From assembly GCA_964517265.1 (NCBI GenBank), contig CAZFBS010000005.1, positions 29,495-93,494 of the forward strand: 64,000 nt of DNA, written 5' to 3'. Below the pieces are notes generated by a model that saw only the letters and a list, made by a program, of their open reading frames with translations, ran no database searches and was not told the DNA's origin. Shown piece by piece: positions 9,064 to 17,928 of the stretch. Position numbers and translations under genes: made by a program. How positions within the stretch are numbered: the stretch's first letter is position 1; each line of letters starts with the position of its first letter. Source of the DNA: REEP01 sp964517265 (GTDB taxonomy: Bacteria > Pseudomonadota > Alphaproteobacteria > Rhodospirillales > Defluviicoccaceae).

Positions 9064-9900
9064 ATGCTGCTCAAGGATCTTATGGTGCACGTGGATCACA
9101 CCCGGCACTCGGCCGTGCGTCTGGATGCCGCCATCGCGTTGGCGATGGCTCATGACGCGCATCTGATCGGGGTCTACGTGCTGACGCATCCGCATGTCCC
9201 CAATTTCATTCGGGCGCAGATTCCCGAAGAATTCCTCAAGGCCCAGGCCGAAGAGATTGTTGCCTACGCTGAAAAGGCACGCGCGCAGTTCGAGGATGCC
9301 GTGCACAGGTCCGGCGTGAAAGGAGAATGGCGGGTTGTCGAAGGACAGCCGGAGCCGATTTTGAGCCTTCATGGGCGGTACTGCGATCTGTGCGTCCTCG
9401 GCCAGCGCGAGCATTTCGGGGAGGAACTGGCTGCCGATCCCGATATGCCCGATCGTTTGATTCTATCGCTCGGTCGACCGGTCCTGTTGATCCCGCGGGG
9501 TGACGCCTATCCTGCTATTGGGGAGCGGATCCTGGTCGCCTGGGACGCCAGCCGCCTTGCCGCCCGGGCGGTCAACGACGCCTTGCCGCTGCTACGACGG
9601 GCACAATCGGTGAGTGTTCTGGCGGTCCATTCACGGCAAGCCAACGAAGTCCATGACGCGATCCCGTGTGCCGAGATCTGTCTGCACTTGGCGCGCCATG
9701 GCGTCGTGAGCGAAGCTCAGCATGCGAATGCCGAAGACATGACGGTTGGCGAGGTCTTGCTGTCCCGAGCGGTGGACCAGGGCATCGATCTGCTGGTGAT
9801 GGGGGCCTACGGTCACACCCGCTGGCGCGAACTGGTGCTAGGAGGGGCGACGCGGCACATTCTCTCGCATACTGCGGTCCCGGTTCTGATGAGCCACTGA
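9064..9900 (+). CDS. Tandem universal stress protein (UspA family)
   Basis: 278 residues holding two Usp domains. The first runs from about 1 to 140 (MLLKDLMVHVDHTRHSAVRLDAAIALA). The second, from about 150, starts with ILVAWDASRLAARAV and ends with the ATP-binding pattern GAYGHTRWRELVLGGATRHIL followed by VPVLMSH. Such proteins bind nucleotides and are induced by starvation, oxygen limitation or other stress. A strong GGAGGAG lies upstream of the ATG. It is monocistronic, with a divergent gene upstream and a convergent gene downstream. Confidence 0.92.
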   Translation: MLLKDLMVHVDHTRHSAVRLDAAIALAMAHDAHLIGVYVLTHPHVPNFIRAQIPEEFLKAQAEEIVAYAEKARAQFEDAVHRSGVKGEWRVVEGQPEPILSLHGRYCDLCVLGQREHFGEELAADPDMPDRLILSLGRPVLLIPRGDAYPAIGERILVAWDASRLAARAVNDALPLLRRAQSVSVLAVHSRQANEVHDAIPCAEICLHLARHGVVSEAQHANAEDMTVGEVLLSRAVDQGIDLLVMGAYGHTRWRELVLGGATRHILSHTAVPVLMSH

Positions 9901-9902
9901 AG

Positions 9903-9932
9903 GCGGCGGCTGCCGCTACTTTCTGTTTCGCT
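9903..9932. terminator. Possible terminator between convergent genes
   Basis: GCGGC-GGCT-GCCGC (9903-9916) can form a small GC-rich hairpin and is followed by a T-rich stretch (TACTTTCTGTTTCGCTTT). It sits right after the stress-protein stop and before the convergent hydrolase end. The stem is short, so this is a weak call. Confidence 0.35.
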
Positions 9933-9947
9933 TTGCCTCTGTTCCGC

Positions 9948-11069
9948 TTAGCGGCCGGAATCGTGATCGGCCGATGGTGCCTGTCCTGCCAGCCGCTCGA
10001 TCATGGCGGTGATCGCGCGCACCTGCACCCCGCTCTGGATGTGAAAATCGCTGCCGGTAAAGCCCCACCAGTCCCAGCAGCCGCGTGGGTTGGGCCATGG
10101 AAGCGCGATCCCGGCAAACGAGTGTCGAGCGGGGGCGGCCTGCGGGTACAGCACCACGATCTCGTTGGCTTCCGCCCAGCGATTGTATCCCGCATTGGCG
10201 GAAAAAGCGTCGCCGATGGCTCCGGCATACTGCCGGCAGCCGTGCAAGGCCACATGCAGCCGGCAGCGAGCGCCCGCCGCACAAGCCTCGGGGATATAAA
10301 CCCAGGCACGCTCGTTCATGCTGGCTTCGGCATCGGCTTCGAAAAACTCTTCTTGATCAAACTCGAAAAGCGTTCCCCTCGGCTGGGTCGGACCCTGTAA
10401 CTTACCGTAGATGTGCGTCAGCAAAGCGCCGGCGGCATCGTAGTCGCAATCGTTGATGAAGGGCGGAGCGAACGCGCCGCAGGCATTGCCGAAATCGGCC
10501 GTGATCATCGCATGCGCGGCCGGCACGGTATCGACAACGGCAATGTTCTCCGGCTCCACATAGACCTGATAGAGACGATTCAATGCGTCAATCACGCTTG
10601 GCGGAACCTGTTCGTCCCTGTTCCCGGAGAACAGGTAGACCCGATCACCCGCCAGATGGACAGGATCGTCGATAGCACCGCGCCCGGCCTGCCGATCGAT
10701 CTCCGCCATCGCTCGGTCCACATCAGGCGGGCCGAAGAACGGGAACCATGTTGCGGTATCGGAGCAGACCGCGACGGAGCGAAGCATGTTGAACGGGTAG
10801 CCGCCCCCGGCGCAATAGTAGGGGCCGCCGGCAAGAACGGCGACCCCCATGATCTGGCGCGCATGGGCGACGTGAAGCTGCGTGGCCATATAGCCGCCGG
10901 ACGAAACGCCGGAGATCGAGATGGCGGCGGGATCGATGCCGAGCGAGGGAAGAGGCGGCACATCCGTCCGACGATCGTCGGCTTCGATGGCGCCGGCGCC
11001 GATCACCGCCAGGCCGACGGCAATCATTACCAACTGCATCGTCGCCTTGGCCCTCGCTGGTCCCGGCAC
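9948..11069 (-). CDS. Secreted PHB depolymerase-like esterase (type II catalytic domain)
   Basis: 373 residues with an N-terminal hydrophobic signal (MQLVMIAVGLAVIGAGAIEA from Met11, start 11039). The lipase box G-V-S-S-G lies at 54-58 with nucleophile S56, and the oxyanion motif LHGCRQ lies far downstream at about 275-280. A lipase box preceding the oxyanion motif is the circularly permuted type II arrangement of poly(3-hydroxybutyrate) depolymerases, known also from the periplasmic PhaZ1 of Rhodospirillum rubrum. Several cysteines fit an exported protein. Feruloyl-esterase-like activity is an alternative. No PHB granule genes are adjacent. Confidence 0.78.
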   Translation of the reverse strand: MPGPARAKATMQLVMIAVGLAVIGAGAIEADDRRTDVPPLPSLGIDPAAISISGVSSGGYMATQLHVAHARQIMGVAVLAGGPYYCAGGGYPFNMLRSVAVCSDTATWFPFFGPPDVDRAMAEIDRQAGRGAIDDPVHLAGDRVYLFSGNRDEQVPPSVIDALNRLYQVYVEPENIAVVDTVPAAHAMITADFGNACGAFAPPFINDCDYDAAGALLTHIYGKLQGPTQPRGTLFEFDQEEFFEADAEASMNERAWVYIPEACAAGARCRLHVALHGCRQYAGAIGDAFSANAGYNRWAEANEIVVLYPQAAPARHSFAGIALPWPNPRGCWDWWGFTGSDFHIQSGVQVRAITAMIERLAGQAPSADHDSGR

Positions 11070-11078
11070 AGACGCTGC

Positions 11079-12347
11079 TCAGGTGCCTTCGCGCCAGGAT
11101 GCCAGATACGCTTCCTGCTCTTGGGTCAGGGTATCGATGGTGATCCCGAGGGTTTGCAGCTTGACCCGGGCGATCCGCTCGTCGATCTCCCTCGGCACCG
11201 TATGGACCGTTTTGTCCAATGCGTTGTGGTTCTTGCGAATGTACGCGGCGGCAAGTGCCTGGTTGGCAAAGCTCATGTCCATCACCGAAGGGGGATGGCC
11301 CTCCGCCGCGGCAAGATTGACGAGCCGCCCCTCGGAAAGCAGTCGAATCTTGCGGCCGTCACGAAGGCGGAATTCTTCAACTTCCGGTCGCGGTCGGCTG
11401 GTGCCGGTGGAAAGGGCGCGCAAGGCCGGAATATTGATCTCGACGTCGAAGTGACCGGCGTTGGCAATGGTGCAGCCGTTCTTCATGACCTCGAAATCGT
11501 GATCGTCGATCACATGCTTATCGCCGGTCACGGTGACGATGATGTCGGAGATCCGCGCCGCATCCTGCATCGGCATGACGTCGAACCCGTCCATCGTCGC
11601 TTCGAGCGCGCATAGCGGTTTCACTTCGGTGACGATCACCTTGGCGCCCATGCCGCGCGCCCGCATCGCGATACCGCGGCCGCACCAGCCATACCCGCAA
11701 ACCGTGAACACCTTGCCGGCGAGCAGAAAATTGGTGGCCCGCAGAATGCCGTCGATGACGCTCTGGCCGGTCCCGTAGCGGTTGTCGAAGAAGTGCTTGG
11801 TGTCGGCGTCGTTGACAGCGATGATCGGGTATTCAAGCGCGCCCTCGGCCGCCATCGCCCGCAGACGGATCACCCCCGTGGTGGTCTCTTCCGTGCCGCC
11901 CAGGATGTCCTTCAGTAACGACCGCCGGTTCTTGTGGATTTCGCTGACAAGATCCGCGCCGTCATCGATGGTGATCTGCGGGTTGATGTCCAGTGCCGAG
12001 CGCAGGTGCTTGTAGTACATGTCGTGATCGGCGCCGCGTCGGGCGAAGACCGGAATGCCGATCCGCAGCGCCAGCGCCGCGGCAACATCGTCCTGAGTGC
12101 TCAAGGGGTTGCTTGCGCAGAACGCGAGCTCGGCGCCGCCGGCGACGAGGACGCGGCCAAGGTTGGCGGTTTCCGAGGTTATATGCAGGCAGGCGCTGAT
12201 CCGCGTGCCGGCCAGCGGCTTCTCGGCCGAAAACTGATCGATCAGGGTCGAGAGCACGGGCATTTCGCCGAGCGCCCAGTCGATCCGTTGCAGGCCGGCA
12301 TCGGCCAAGGCAGGATCGGTTACATCATAAGAGAGCGCCGTCATCAC
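11079..12347 (-). CDS. ahcY: Adenosylhomocysteinase (S-adenosylhomocysteine hydrolase), short form
   Basis: Hydrolyses S-adenosylhomocysteine to adenosine and homocysteine, keeping the methyl cycle running. HITSETANL (55-63), the NDADTKHFFDNRYG region around 179-192, and the NAD-binding GYGWCGRG (218-225) are present, and the C-terminus carries the usual VDxxxxxI-type dimer region. At 422 residues it lacks the roughly 40-residue insertion of the common proteobacterial enzyme (about 465 aa) and resembles the archaeal/Thermotoga form. It is followed by the esterase 9 bases later; no SAH riboswitch consensus is visible upstream. Confidence 0.93.
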   Translation of the reverse strand: MMTALSYDVTDPALADAGLQRIDWALGEMPVLSTLIDQFSAEKPLAGTRISACLHITSETANLGRVLVAGGAELAFCASNPLSTQDDVAAALALRIGIPVFARRGADHDMYYKHLRSALDINPQITIDDGADLVSEIHKNRRSLLKDILGGTEETTTGVIRLRAMAAEGALEYPIIAVNDADTKHFFDNRYGTGQSVIDGILRATNFLLAGKVFTVCGYGWCGRGIAMRARGMGAKVIVTEVKPLCALEATMDGFDVMPMQDAARISDIIVTVTGDKHVIDDHDFEVMKNGCTIANAGHFDVEINIPALRALSTGTSRPRPEVEEFRLRDGRKIRLLSEGRLVNLAAAEGHPPSVMDMSFANQALAAAYIRKNHNALDKTVHTVPREIDERIARVKLQTLGITIDTLTQEQEAYLASWREGT

Positions 12348-12467
12348 ATTGCCTCCTGGTTCCTTGGGTTTCGTAGGTTGAGTTCTGATGTCGCAGGCCG
12401 ATACCAGGACGCACTAACAAGTTCCCGATCCACGGCGCGCATGGGGGATTTGGATCAAGCCTGACGA

Positions 12468-13370
12468 TTAGCCTTGAATGCTCCGTGGATCAAGGGCGTC
12501 GCGCAGACCGTCGCCGAGAAAGTTGAACGCGATTACCGTAAAGAAGATGAGCATGCCGGGGTAAAAGGCAAGGGCCGGCGCCGACCAGATCAATTCCTGA
12601 GCATTGGTGAGTTGGTTGCCCCAGCTCGGTGTCGGCGGCTGAATCCCGAGACCGAGGAAACTCAACACCGATTCAAGAAGGATCATGTTGCCGGCGGCGA
12701 GAGTCGTCGCAACGATGATCGGCGAGGTCAGATTGGGCAGAATATGCACCGTCATGATGCGCGCCCCACCGGCCCCCTGGGCCCGCGCCGCCTCGACGAA
12801 CAGTTGCTGGCGAAGCGCCAGAGCGCTTCCCCGCACAAGCCGGGCGACAGTGGTCCAGCCGACCAGCGAGACGATGACCACGATCCGGACGAGATCGACA
12901 TGCTGCGATGTCGCCACGCCCTGCGGAATGCCCAGCTTCGAGAGGTCGAGCGCCGCCAGCACGATCAACAGGGGAAGGAACGGAAGCGCGATCACGCCAT
13001 CGGTCATCCGCATCAGCAGCGCATCGATCCGGCCGCCGTAGAATCCTGCCACCAAGCCGACCGAGGTGCCGATCAGCGCGGAACCGAGAGCCGCCGCGAT
13101 GCCGACCGACAGCGAGACCCGGCCGCCGTAGAGCAGACGGACCAAAACGTCCCGTCCGAGCTCATCGGTCCCAAGCGGATGGGCGCGGGACGGAGGAGCA
13201 AAGCGGTTCAGCAGGTTGACCGCATCCGCCTCGACGCCAAGGGCGAACGCCACCGCGGGTGCAAGGGCGGCGCCGGCGGCAAGCCCCAGCAACAGACCGG
13301 CGCTGACGACGGCAATGCGATGACGCGCGAACCGCACGCCGATCCGGCTCGCGAGCGGATGCTGCCTCAT
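12468..13370 (-). CDS. Dipeptide/oligopeptide ABC transporter permease (DppC/OppC type)
   Basis: 300-residue inner-membrane permease of the binding-protein-dependent family. It has an N-terminal TM, the DppC hallmark HPLGTDELGRDVLVRLLYGGRVSL, five further TM segments and the EAA coupling loop EAARAQGAGGARIMTVHILPNL. The start overlaps the end of the partner permease by four bases. No ATP-binding subunit gene is beside it: the next gene downstream is ahcY, so ATPases must come from elsewhere. Confidence 0.9.
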   Translation of the reverse strand: MRQHPLASRIGVRFARHRIAVVSAGLLLGLAAGAALAPAVAFALGVEADAVNLLNRFAPPSRAHPLGTDELGRDVLVRLLYGGRVSLSVGIAAALGSALIGTSVGLVAGFYGGRIDALLMRMTDGVIALPFLPLLIVLAALDLSKLGIPQGVATSQHVDLVRIVVIVSLVGWTTVARLVRGSALALRQQLFVEAARAQGAGGARIMTVHILPNLTSPIIVATTLAAGNMILLESVLSFLGLGIQPPTPSWGNQLTNAQELIWSAPALAFYPGMLIFFTVIAFNFLGDGLRDALDPRSIQG

Positions 13371-14332
13371 TGGTTCATCTCAAGGAAGGTGATGCGCGGA
13401 TCGAGACAGACATAAGCGATGTCCGCCAGCAGATTTCCGGTCAGCGTTACGAAGGTGGCGAACATGAGGGCAATGAGCGCGAGGTTGTAGTCGTTGCCCA
13501 TGATCGCGTCGTAGATCAGCCTGCCCATGCCGGGATAGGCAAAAATGGTTTCCGTCGCCAGCGCCCCCGAAAACAGGAAACCAAAGTCCAGCGCCAGAAC
13601 GGTGACGACCGGGATCATGCCGTTGCGCATGGCGTGGCCGAAAAGCACGCGCGTCGAGCGAAGGCCCTTGGCGCGCGCGGTTCGGATGTAGTCCTGCCGC
13701 AGCGTCTCGATCATCGCGGCACGCACGTACCGGGTATGGCTGCCGACGCTGGCAAGGGTGAGGGTTGCCACCGGCAGCACCACGAACCTTGCCGTCTCCA
13801 TAAACCCGCCCGTGCCGAGACTACCCAGTCCGCCGGCCGGCAGCACGCCGAGTATGACCGAGAACACCATGATCATGAGCAGTGCCAGCCAGAAAGACGG
13901 CAGCGAAATCCCGGCGAAGGCGGTCAGGCTGATGACGTTGTCGATCCACGAGTAGGGCCGTGCCGCGGCGGCAATCCCGGCCGGCAGCGCGATCAGAATG
14001 GACAGGATGAACGCCGAGCCCATCAACACCAGGGTATTGCGCAACGCCGGTTTCATCACGCTCAGCACCGGCGCCGCGTAAAGGCGGGAGAACCCGAGAT
14101 TGCCCTGCAGCGCGTCCTCCAGCCAGTGGAGGTAGCGCTGGGAGATCGGCTGGTCCAGCCCGTAGCGGGCGCGCATCTCGGCCAGATCGCTGGAGGTGAT
14201 CCGCGGGTCGGCCGCGATCATCTGGTCGACCGGATCGCCGGGCATCAGCCCCATCAGGGCGTAGATCACGAACGACATCACGACGAGGACAACAAGCGAC
14301 TGCAGGAGTCGCGAAGCGATGAACCGAAGCAT
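13367..14332 (-). CDS. Dipeptide/oligopeptide ABC transporter permease (DppB/OppB type)
   Basis: 321 residues with the DppB-type N-terminus MLRFIASRLLQSLVVLVVMSF, a GDP motif (MPGDPVDQM), a periplasmic loop with RYGLDQPISQRYLHWLEDAL, and the EAA loop TARAKGLRSTRVLFGHAMRN. It forms the translocation pore with the DppC-type partner, whose start it overlaps by 4 bases. It is transcribed after the substrate-binding gene, which ends 23 bases upstream. Confidence 0.9.
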   Translation of the reverse strand: MLRFIASRLLQSLVVLVVMSFVIYALMGLMPGDPVDQMIAADPRITSSDLAEMRARYGLDQPISQRYLHWLEDALQGNLGFSRLYAAPVLSVMKPALRNTLVLMGSAFILSILIALPAGIAAAARPYSWIDNVISLTAFAGISLPSFWLALLMIMVFSVILGVLPAGGLGSLGTGGFMETARFVVLPVATLTLASVGSHTRYVRAAMIETLRQDYIRTARAKGLRSTRVLFGHAMRNGMIPVVTVLALDFGFLFSGALATETIFAYPGMGRLIYDAIMGNDYNLALIALMFATFVTLTGNLLADIAYVCLDPRITFLEMNQ

Positions 14333-14355
14333 TGCGGTTCACAATCGCAACGGAA

Positions 14356-16182
14356 TCATGAAGGCGGGCGGGCGCGCCACGTCTCGACCCACAAGGTCGT
14401 CGGGTACTGATGGCCGGTCGGCTCCACGCCCTCCAGCCACGGCGGCAGGATGAAGCTGTCGGCCCGGAAGAACAGCGGCAGCGCCGGCAGATCGCGGGCG
14501 TAGAGTTGCTGCAACTGGACCCACAATGCCGCCCGGCGATCCCTGTCCAGTTCGACCTCGATGGCGTCGATCAGCTGATCCATCTCCGCATTTGCATATC
14601 CGGTATAGTTCTGACCCGCCCAATTGTTCTCGGCGGTGGGGATCTGATCGGAATACAGCGTTGTCCGCGGCACGCTCTCTGGCGCGCTGATCCACGCGAA
14701 CATCGCCATCGCCGGAAACCGTCGCTGCGACAGACTCTGCCCGAACAGGATCCGTGGCGGCTCGTTTCGGACACGCACGTCGATCCCGATTGCTCTCCAT
14801 TGGCTGACCAGCACCTGCTGAACCAACTCGCGGCTGCGATTGCCGGCAGTCGTCATGATCTCGAGCACCAACGGGTTGCCGTTCGCATCGTGGCGAACCC
14901 CCTTGCGCTGAGTGCTCCAGCCGGCTTCGTCCAGCAACGCCGCCGCCTTAGCGACATCGTAGGGATAATGCACCACGTCCTCGCTGTGAACCCAGTCAAG
15001 GGGATTGACGTTGGTCAGCGCAACCGGCTGTTTGCCTCCGAACAGGCTTGCGTTGATCGTGTCCCGGTCGATAGCGTGGAGCAGCGCCTTTCGCACCCGG
15101 ACGTCGGCGAGGATCGGATTGTCGAGGTTGAGCTCGATGTGCTCGTAGGCGAGTCCCGGCTTGTAGAGAACGGTATAGCGATTGCCGTTGCGGGCTTCAA
15201 ACGCCTGAGCCTGATCCAGACTCAAACCGAGTTCTCCGGCAATCATATCGATCGCGCCGGAGGTCAGATTGGCTTCCAACGCCGCGGTGTTCTCGACTGC
15301 GCGGACGACGATGCGCTCGAAGGCCGGCTTGCTGCCCCACCACAGAGGGTTTCGCGTCAATACGACATGGGATCCGGGCACCACCTGGCTGATCAGGTAG
15401 GGACCGAAGTAGAGGCCTTTGTTGGTGGTATCCGTGTCGTAGAGCGTTTTCTGGCGATAGGTTTCCGGCTCTGCAAACGCCGCCGATTCCAGATGAGCGG
15501 GGAGAAGCTCAAAGCTGTTGATGGCGTTGTATTCGAAGGTCAGTTTGTCGAAGTGGAGGGTGAAGGTCCGCTCATCCTGGACGGTGATGTCGTAAAGACT
15601 GCGGTAGAACTCCTTCGGAATCACCCCGCTTTGCGGATGGCGGCCAACCTCCCAGGTAAAGACGACATCGCGAGTGGTGATCTGAGTGCCGTCACCCCAC
15701 ACCGCATCGGCGACAATGGTGTAGGTGACCGCGATCCCGTCCTTGCCGTCCGGCGTCGTCTCGCGCACGGCGAGACCGTTTTCGATGGTCGGAAGCTCCT
15801 CGCAGAGCATACAGATCAGGCGCCAGTCGGCATCGTAGGTCGTCAACGGACGCCGGGTCATGCCGAGCACATAGCTCTTCGCAACCATGGCTTCGAAGGT
15901 GGGATGGAACGAATAAGGGAACTGGGTAATCCCGATGACCAGTTGGTCGCGATCAGCCCGGGCGGGGATCGCGCCGATCAGGAACAGGGCGATGACAACG
16001 GCAAGGGTGGTGAGGAAACGCAAAGGACCGGTTCTCCTGGACAAGACAATAGCGAGGTTACCACGGCTGGCCCGGCCCCTCCACAGCCGCGGGGCCTCAC
16101 CACCAGTGCGTGCCTGGCTGCCGCTTGCCCAGAAGATCTCCGTTTCACCACGCAAGCCCTGCGCCGATCTCATGGCGGCCAC
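14356..16182 (-). CDS. Peptide-type ABC transporter substrate-binding protein
   Basis: Periplasmic binding protein of the SBP_bac_5 family (dipeptide, oligopeptide, nickel or opine-type ligands). Mature sequence begins near DRDQLVIGITQFPYSFHP; an export signal precedes it (GPLRFLTTLAVVIALFLIGAIPARA). The longest frame starts at 16182 (608 aa) but its first 46 residues are not signal-like; a TTG at 16044 would begin right before the signal peptide and is an attractive start. The family core 'VRKALLHAIDRDTINASLFGG' is present. It heads the importer operon 16182-12468. The ligand cannot be told from sequence. Confidence 0.85.
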   Translation of the reverse strand: MAAMRSAQGLRGETEIFWASGSQARTGGEAPRLWRGRASRGNLAIVLSRRTGPLRFLTTLAVVIALFLIGAIPARADRDQLVIGITQFPYSFHPTFEAMVAKSYVLGMTRRPLTTYDADWRLICMLCEELPTIENGLAVRETTPDGKDGIAVTYTIVADAVWGDGTQITTRDVVFTWEVGRHPQSGVIPKEFYRSLYDITVQDERTFTLHFDKLTFEYNAINSFELLPAHLESAAFAEPETYRQKTLYDTDTTNKGLYFGPYLISQVVPGSHVVLTRNPLWWGSKPAFERIVVRAVENTAALEANLTSGAIDMIAGELGLSLDQAQAFEARNGNRYTVLYKPGLAYEHIELNLDNPILADVRVRKALLHAIDRDTINASLFGGKQPVALTNVNPLDWVHSEDVVHYPYDVAKAAALLDEAGWSTQRKGVRHDANGNPLVLEIMTTAGNRSRELVQQVLVSQWRAIGIDVRVRNEPPRILFGQSLSQRRFPAMAMFAWISAPESVPRTTLYSDQIPTAENNWAGQNYTGYANAEMDQLIDAIEVELDRDRRAALWVQLQQLYARDLPALPLFFRADSFILPPWLEGVEPTGHQYPTTLWVETWRARPPS

Positions 16183-16225
16183 TCGGGCCGCGGCTATGAC
16201 GCTGATGAGACTTTGCGATTACGCC

Positions 16226-17548
16226 TCAACGGAATTCGAAGTCCTCGAAATGAATACGATTGGCCGCGACTCCACGCTGCCGAAACTGTTTGCTCAGGTC
16301 GGTGGTAAACCGTTTGGGGCCACACATGAAAATATCCGTGTCTTCGAGGTCTCCGATCTCGGAGGCCGTAAGGTGTCCGCGTTCTTCCGAGCAGACGAGC
16401 GCGACCTGCAGGTTGTCGTGCTGCGCGGCAATCCGCTCGAACTCCTGGAACTGGACGGCGTCGCTCCGGCTGCGGATGCAATAATAGAACGTCACTTGAT
16501 GCAGGTTGTCTTGTGTTTGCTCCAGATGGCGCGCCCAGCTCACAAACGGGGCAATACCGACGCCGGCGCCGATCCAGATCTGCCGCGGCGATCCCATCCG
16601 GTAATCGAAGCGGCCATAAGGTCCCTCCACCTTCGCACGGGCTCCACTGTGAAGACTCCTGTACAGGGTTCCCGTGAAGTCGCCGAGCGCCTTCACCGTC
16701 AAGTCAAGAGTGTCTTGTTGCGGAACGGTGCAGATCGTGAAGGGATGCGATTCGCGGGAAAGCCCTTCTTGAAAAAAGGTGACGAAAACAAACTGGCCTG
16801 GAACAAAGACAATGGCCTGACGCGGTGGTGCAAGCCGGATCTGGAGAACCTTGTCACTGAGCCTGTCGACGGCTTCGACCGAGTACATATGCCGCCGGGA
16901 AAGAAGAGGCAGCACGATCAGCTTGGAGAAGAAGCTGATGATGGCAAGTCCTGCCAACCCCAGCATATAATACCACAGAAGAGCATTTTGCTGGATCACC
17001 ACCGGCATGCCCCGTGTGCTCTCGACGGACAGCATGTGTACCGTTGCGGCGATCAGAACAAGACCAAGAAATTTGTGAGAGAACTTCCACTTGTCGTAGG
17101 CAATTTTGATGAAGAGCGTCAGGACCATCAGCGAGACAAAGCCCCAAAAGGCATACACGCCGAGATCGATGGCCCATTTTTCGTGGATCGGCACCAGGAA
17201 GAGCAGAGCACGGCCGACCTCATCCGGAACAAAGCGCAGGGCGTAGGCGAGGGGATGAACCAGCAACAGGGCAAATGCCGTTTGCCCCAGCCGGTGGTGG
17301 ACCTGGTACATCTTATCCAGCCCCCCGAAGTAGTCTTCGAGGAAGCGCGCGCGGGAGGAGAGCACGAACGCCAACGACAGCATCGCCATACCGACGAGGC
17401 CGGTGATCTGCCCCGCGCTGACAAAGGTTGCGTTGCTCGCATAGCGGCGGCCGGTGGGCTCAACGCTCTCGGTCACCAGCCACAACAAAACGGGAACGAG
17501 AGCGCTGCCCCAAACGAGCAGGCTCCCGAGTTGGTGTTTACGGACCAT
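16226..17548 (-). CDS. Ferric reductase/NADPH-oxidase-like flavocytochrome (copy 1)
   Basis: 440 residues: about six TM helices with a ferric-reductase-like haem domain (histidines in QVHHRLGQTAFALLLVHPL and SHKFLGLVLIAATVHML), then an FAD-binding domain with SHPFTICT, GDFTGTLY and VEGPYGRF, and an NAD(P)-binding domain with IGAGVGIAPF and the end CGPKRF. It should move electrons from cytosolic NAD(P)H across the membrane to an acceptor such as ferric iron or oxygen. A second copy lies at 25448-26785 with the same GGLDKMY and VEGPYG landmarks. The neighbouring EF-hand genes lie upstream on the same strand. Confidence 0.87.
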   Translation of the reverse strand: MVRKHQLGSLLVWGSALVPVLLWLVTESVEPTGRRYASNATFVSAGQITGLVGMAMLSLAFVLSSRARFLEDYFGGLDKMYQVHHRLGQTAFALLLVHPLAYALRFVPDEVGRALLFLVPIHEKWAIDLGVYAFWGFVSLMVLTLFIKIAYDKWKFSHKFLGLVLIAATVHMLSVESTRGMPVVIQQNALLWYYMLGLAGLAIISFFSKLIVLPLLSRRHMYSVEAVDRLSDKVLQIRLAPPRQAIVFVPGQFVFVTFFQEGLSRESHPFTICTVPQQDTLDLTVKALGDFTGTLYRSLHSGARAKVEGPYGRFDYRMGSPRQIWIGAGVGIAPFVSWARHLEQTQDNLHQVTFYYCIRSRSDAVQFQEFERIAAQHDNLQVALVCSEERGHLTASEIGDLEDTDIFMCGPKRFTTDLSKQFRQRGVAANRIHFEDFEFR

Positions 17549-17928
17549 TGCTGGCGTCTTTGCTCACAGGCTTACGTTGTCATTACCGCCGTCCCTCGGG
17601 GAGACCCCAATTCGGACGCCAGGCGGCGATCATCGCCTTTGTCCGGTGGCCTCTTTGGGCCGAGGGAGCGCAGGCAACTCCGCAAAAGCAGGCTGACCGG
17701 CACTGAAACCCGCGGTTCAGGCGGCCGGATGAAGCGGAGGGCGGAGGGCCCGCTCGAAACCCCGGTGGGGTCCCGCTCGGCTCCTCCGCCACATTTTGCC
17801 TTTACGCCCCTGTCGCTTTACGGCCCTTTCACTTTACGGCCTTGGCGGCAGAGGCCGCTCTTTCACGTGTCGCAGCAGGTTTTCCGCCTCTCCACGCGAA
17901 CGCCTGAAGTTTTCCGGTGGATGGAGAC
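17549..17928. other. Intergenic stretch with a degenerate 16-bp repeat
   Basis: 380 bp between two minus-strand genes; it should hold the flavocytochrome promoter and the EF-hand gene terminator, neither of which I can place. At about 17814-17861 three degenerate copies of a 16-bp unit each contain CTTTACG (CTTTACGCCCCTGTCG, CTTTACGGCCCTTTCA, CTTTACGGCC...). The CCCTTTCAC piece also occurs in the radA repeat at 2759-2818. No convincing ORF is present. Confidence 0.5.

Noticed and set aside
12348..12467. SAH or SAM riboswitch before ahcY
   Set aside because: The 120-bp gap shows no match to the consensus elements I know; a covariance search would settle it.
14410..16308. 632-codon plus-strand frame over the substrate-binding protein
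   Set aside because: Antisense to a well-supported binding protein, no domain pattern.
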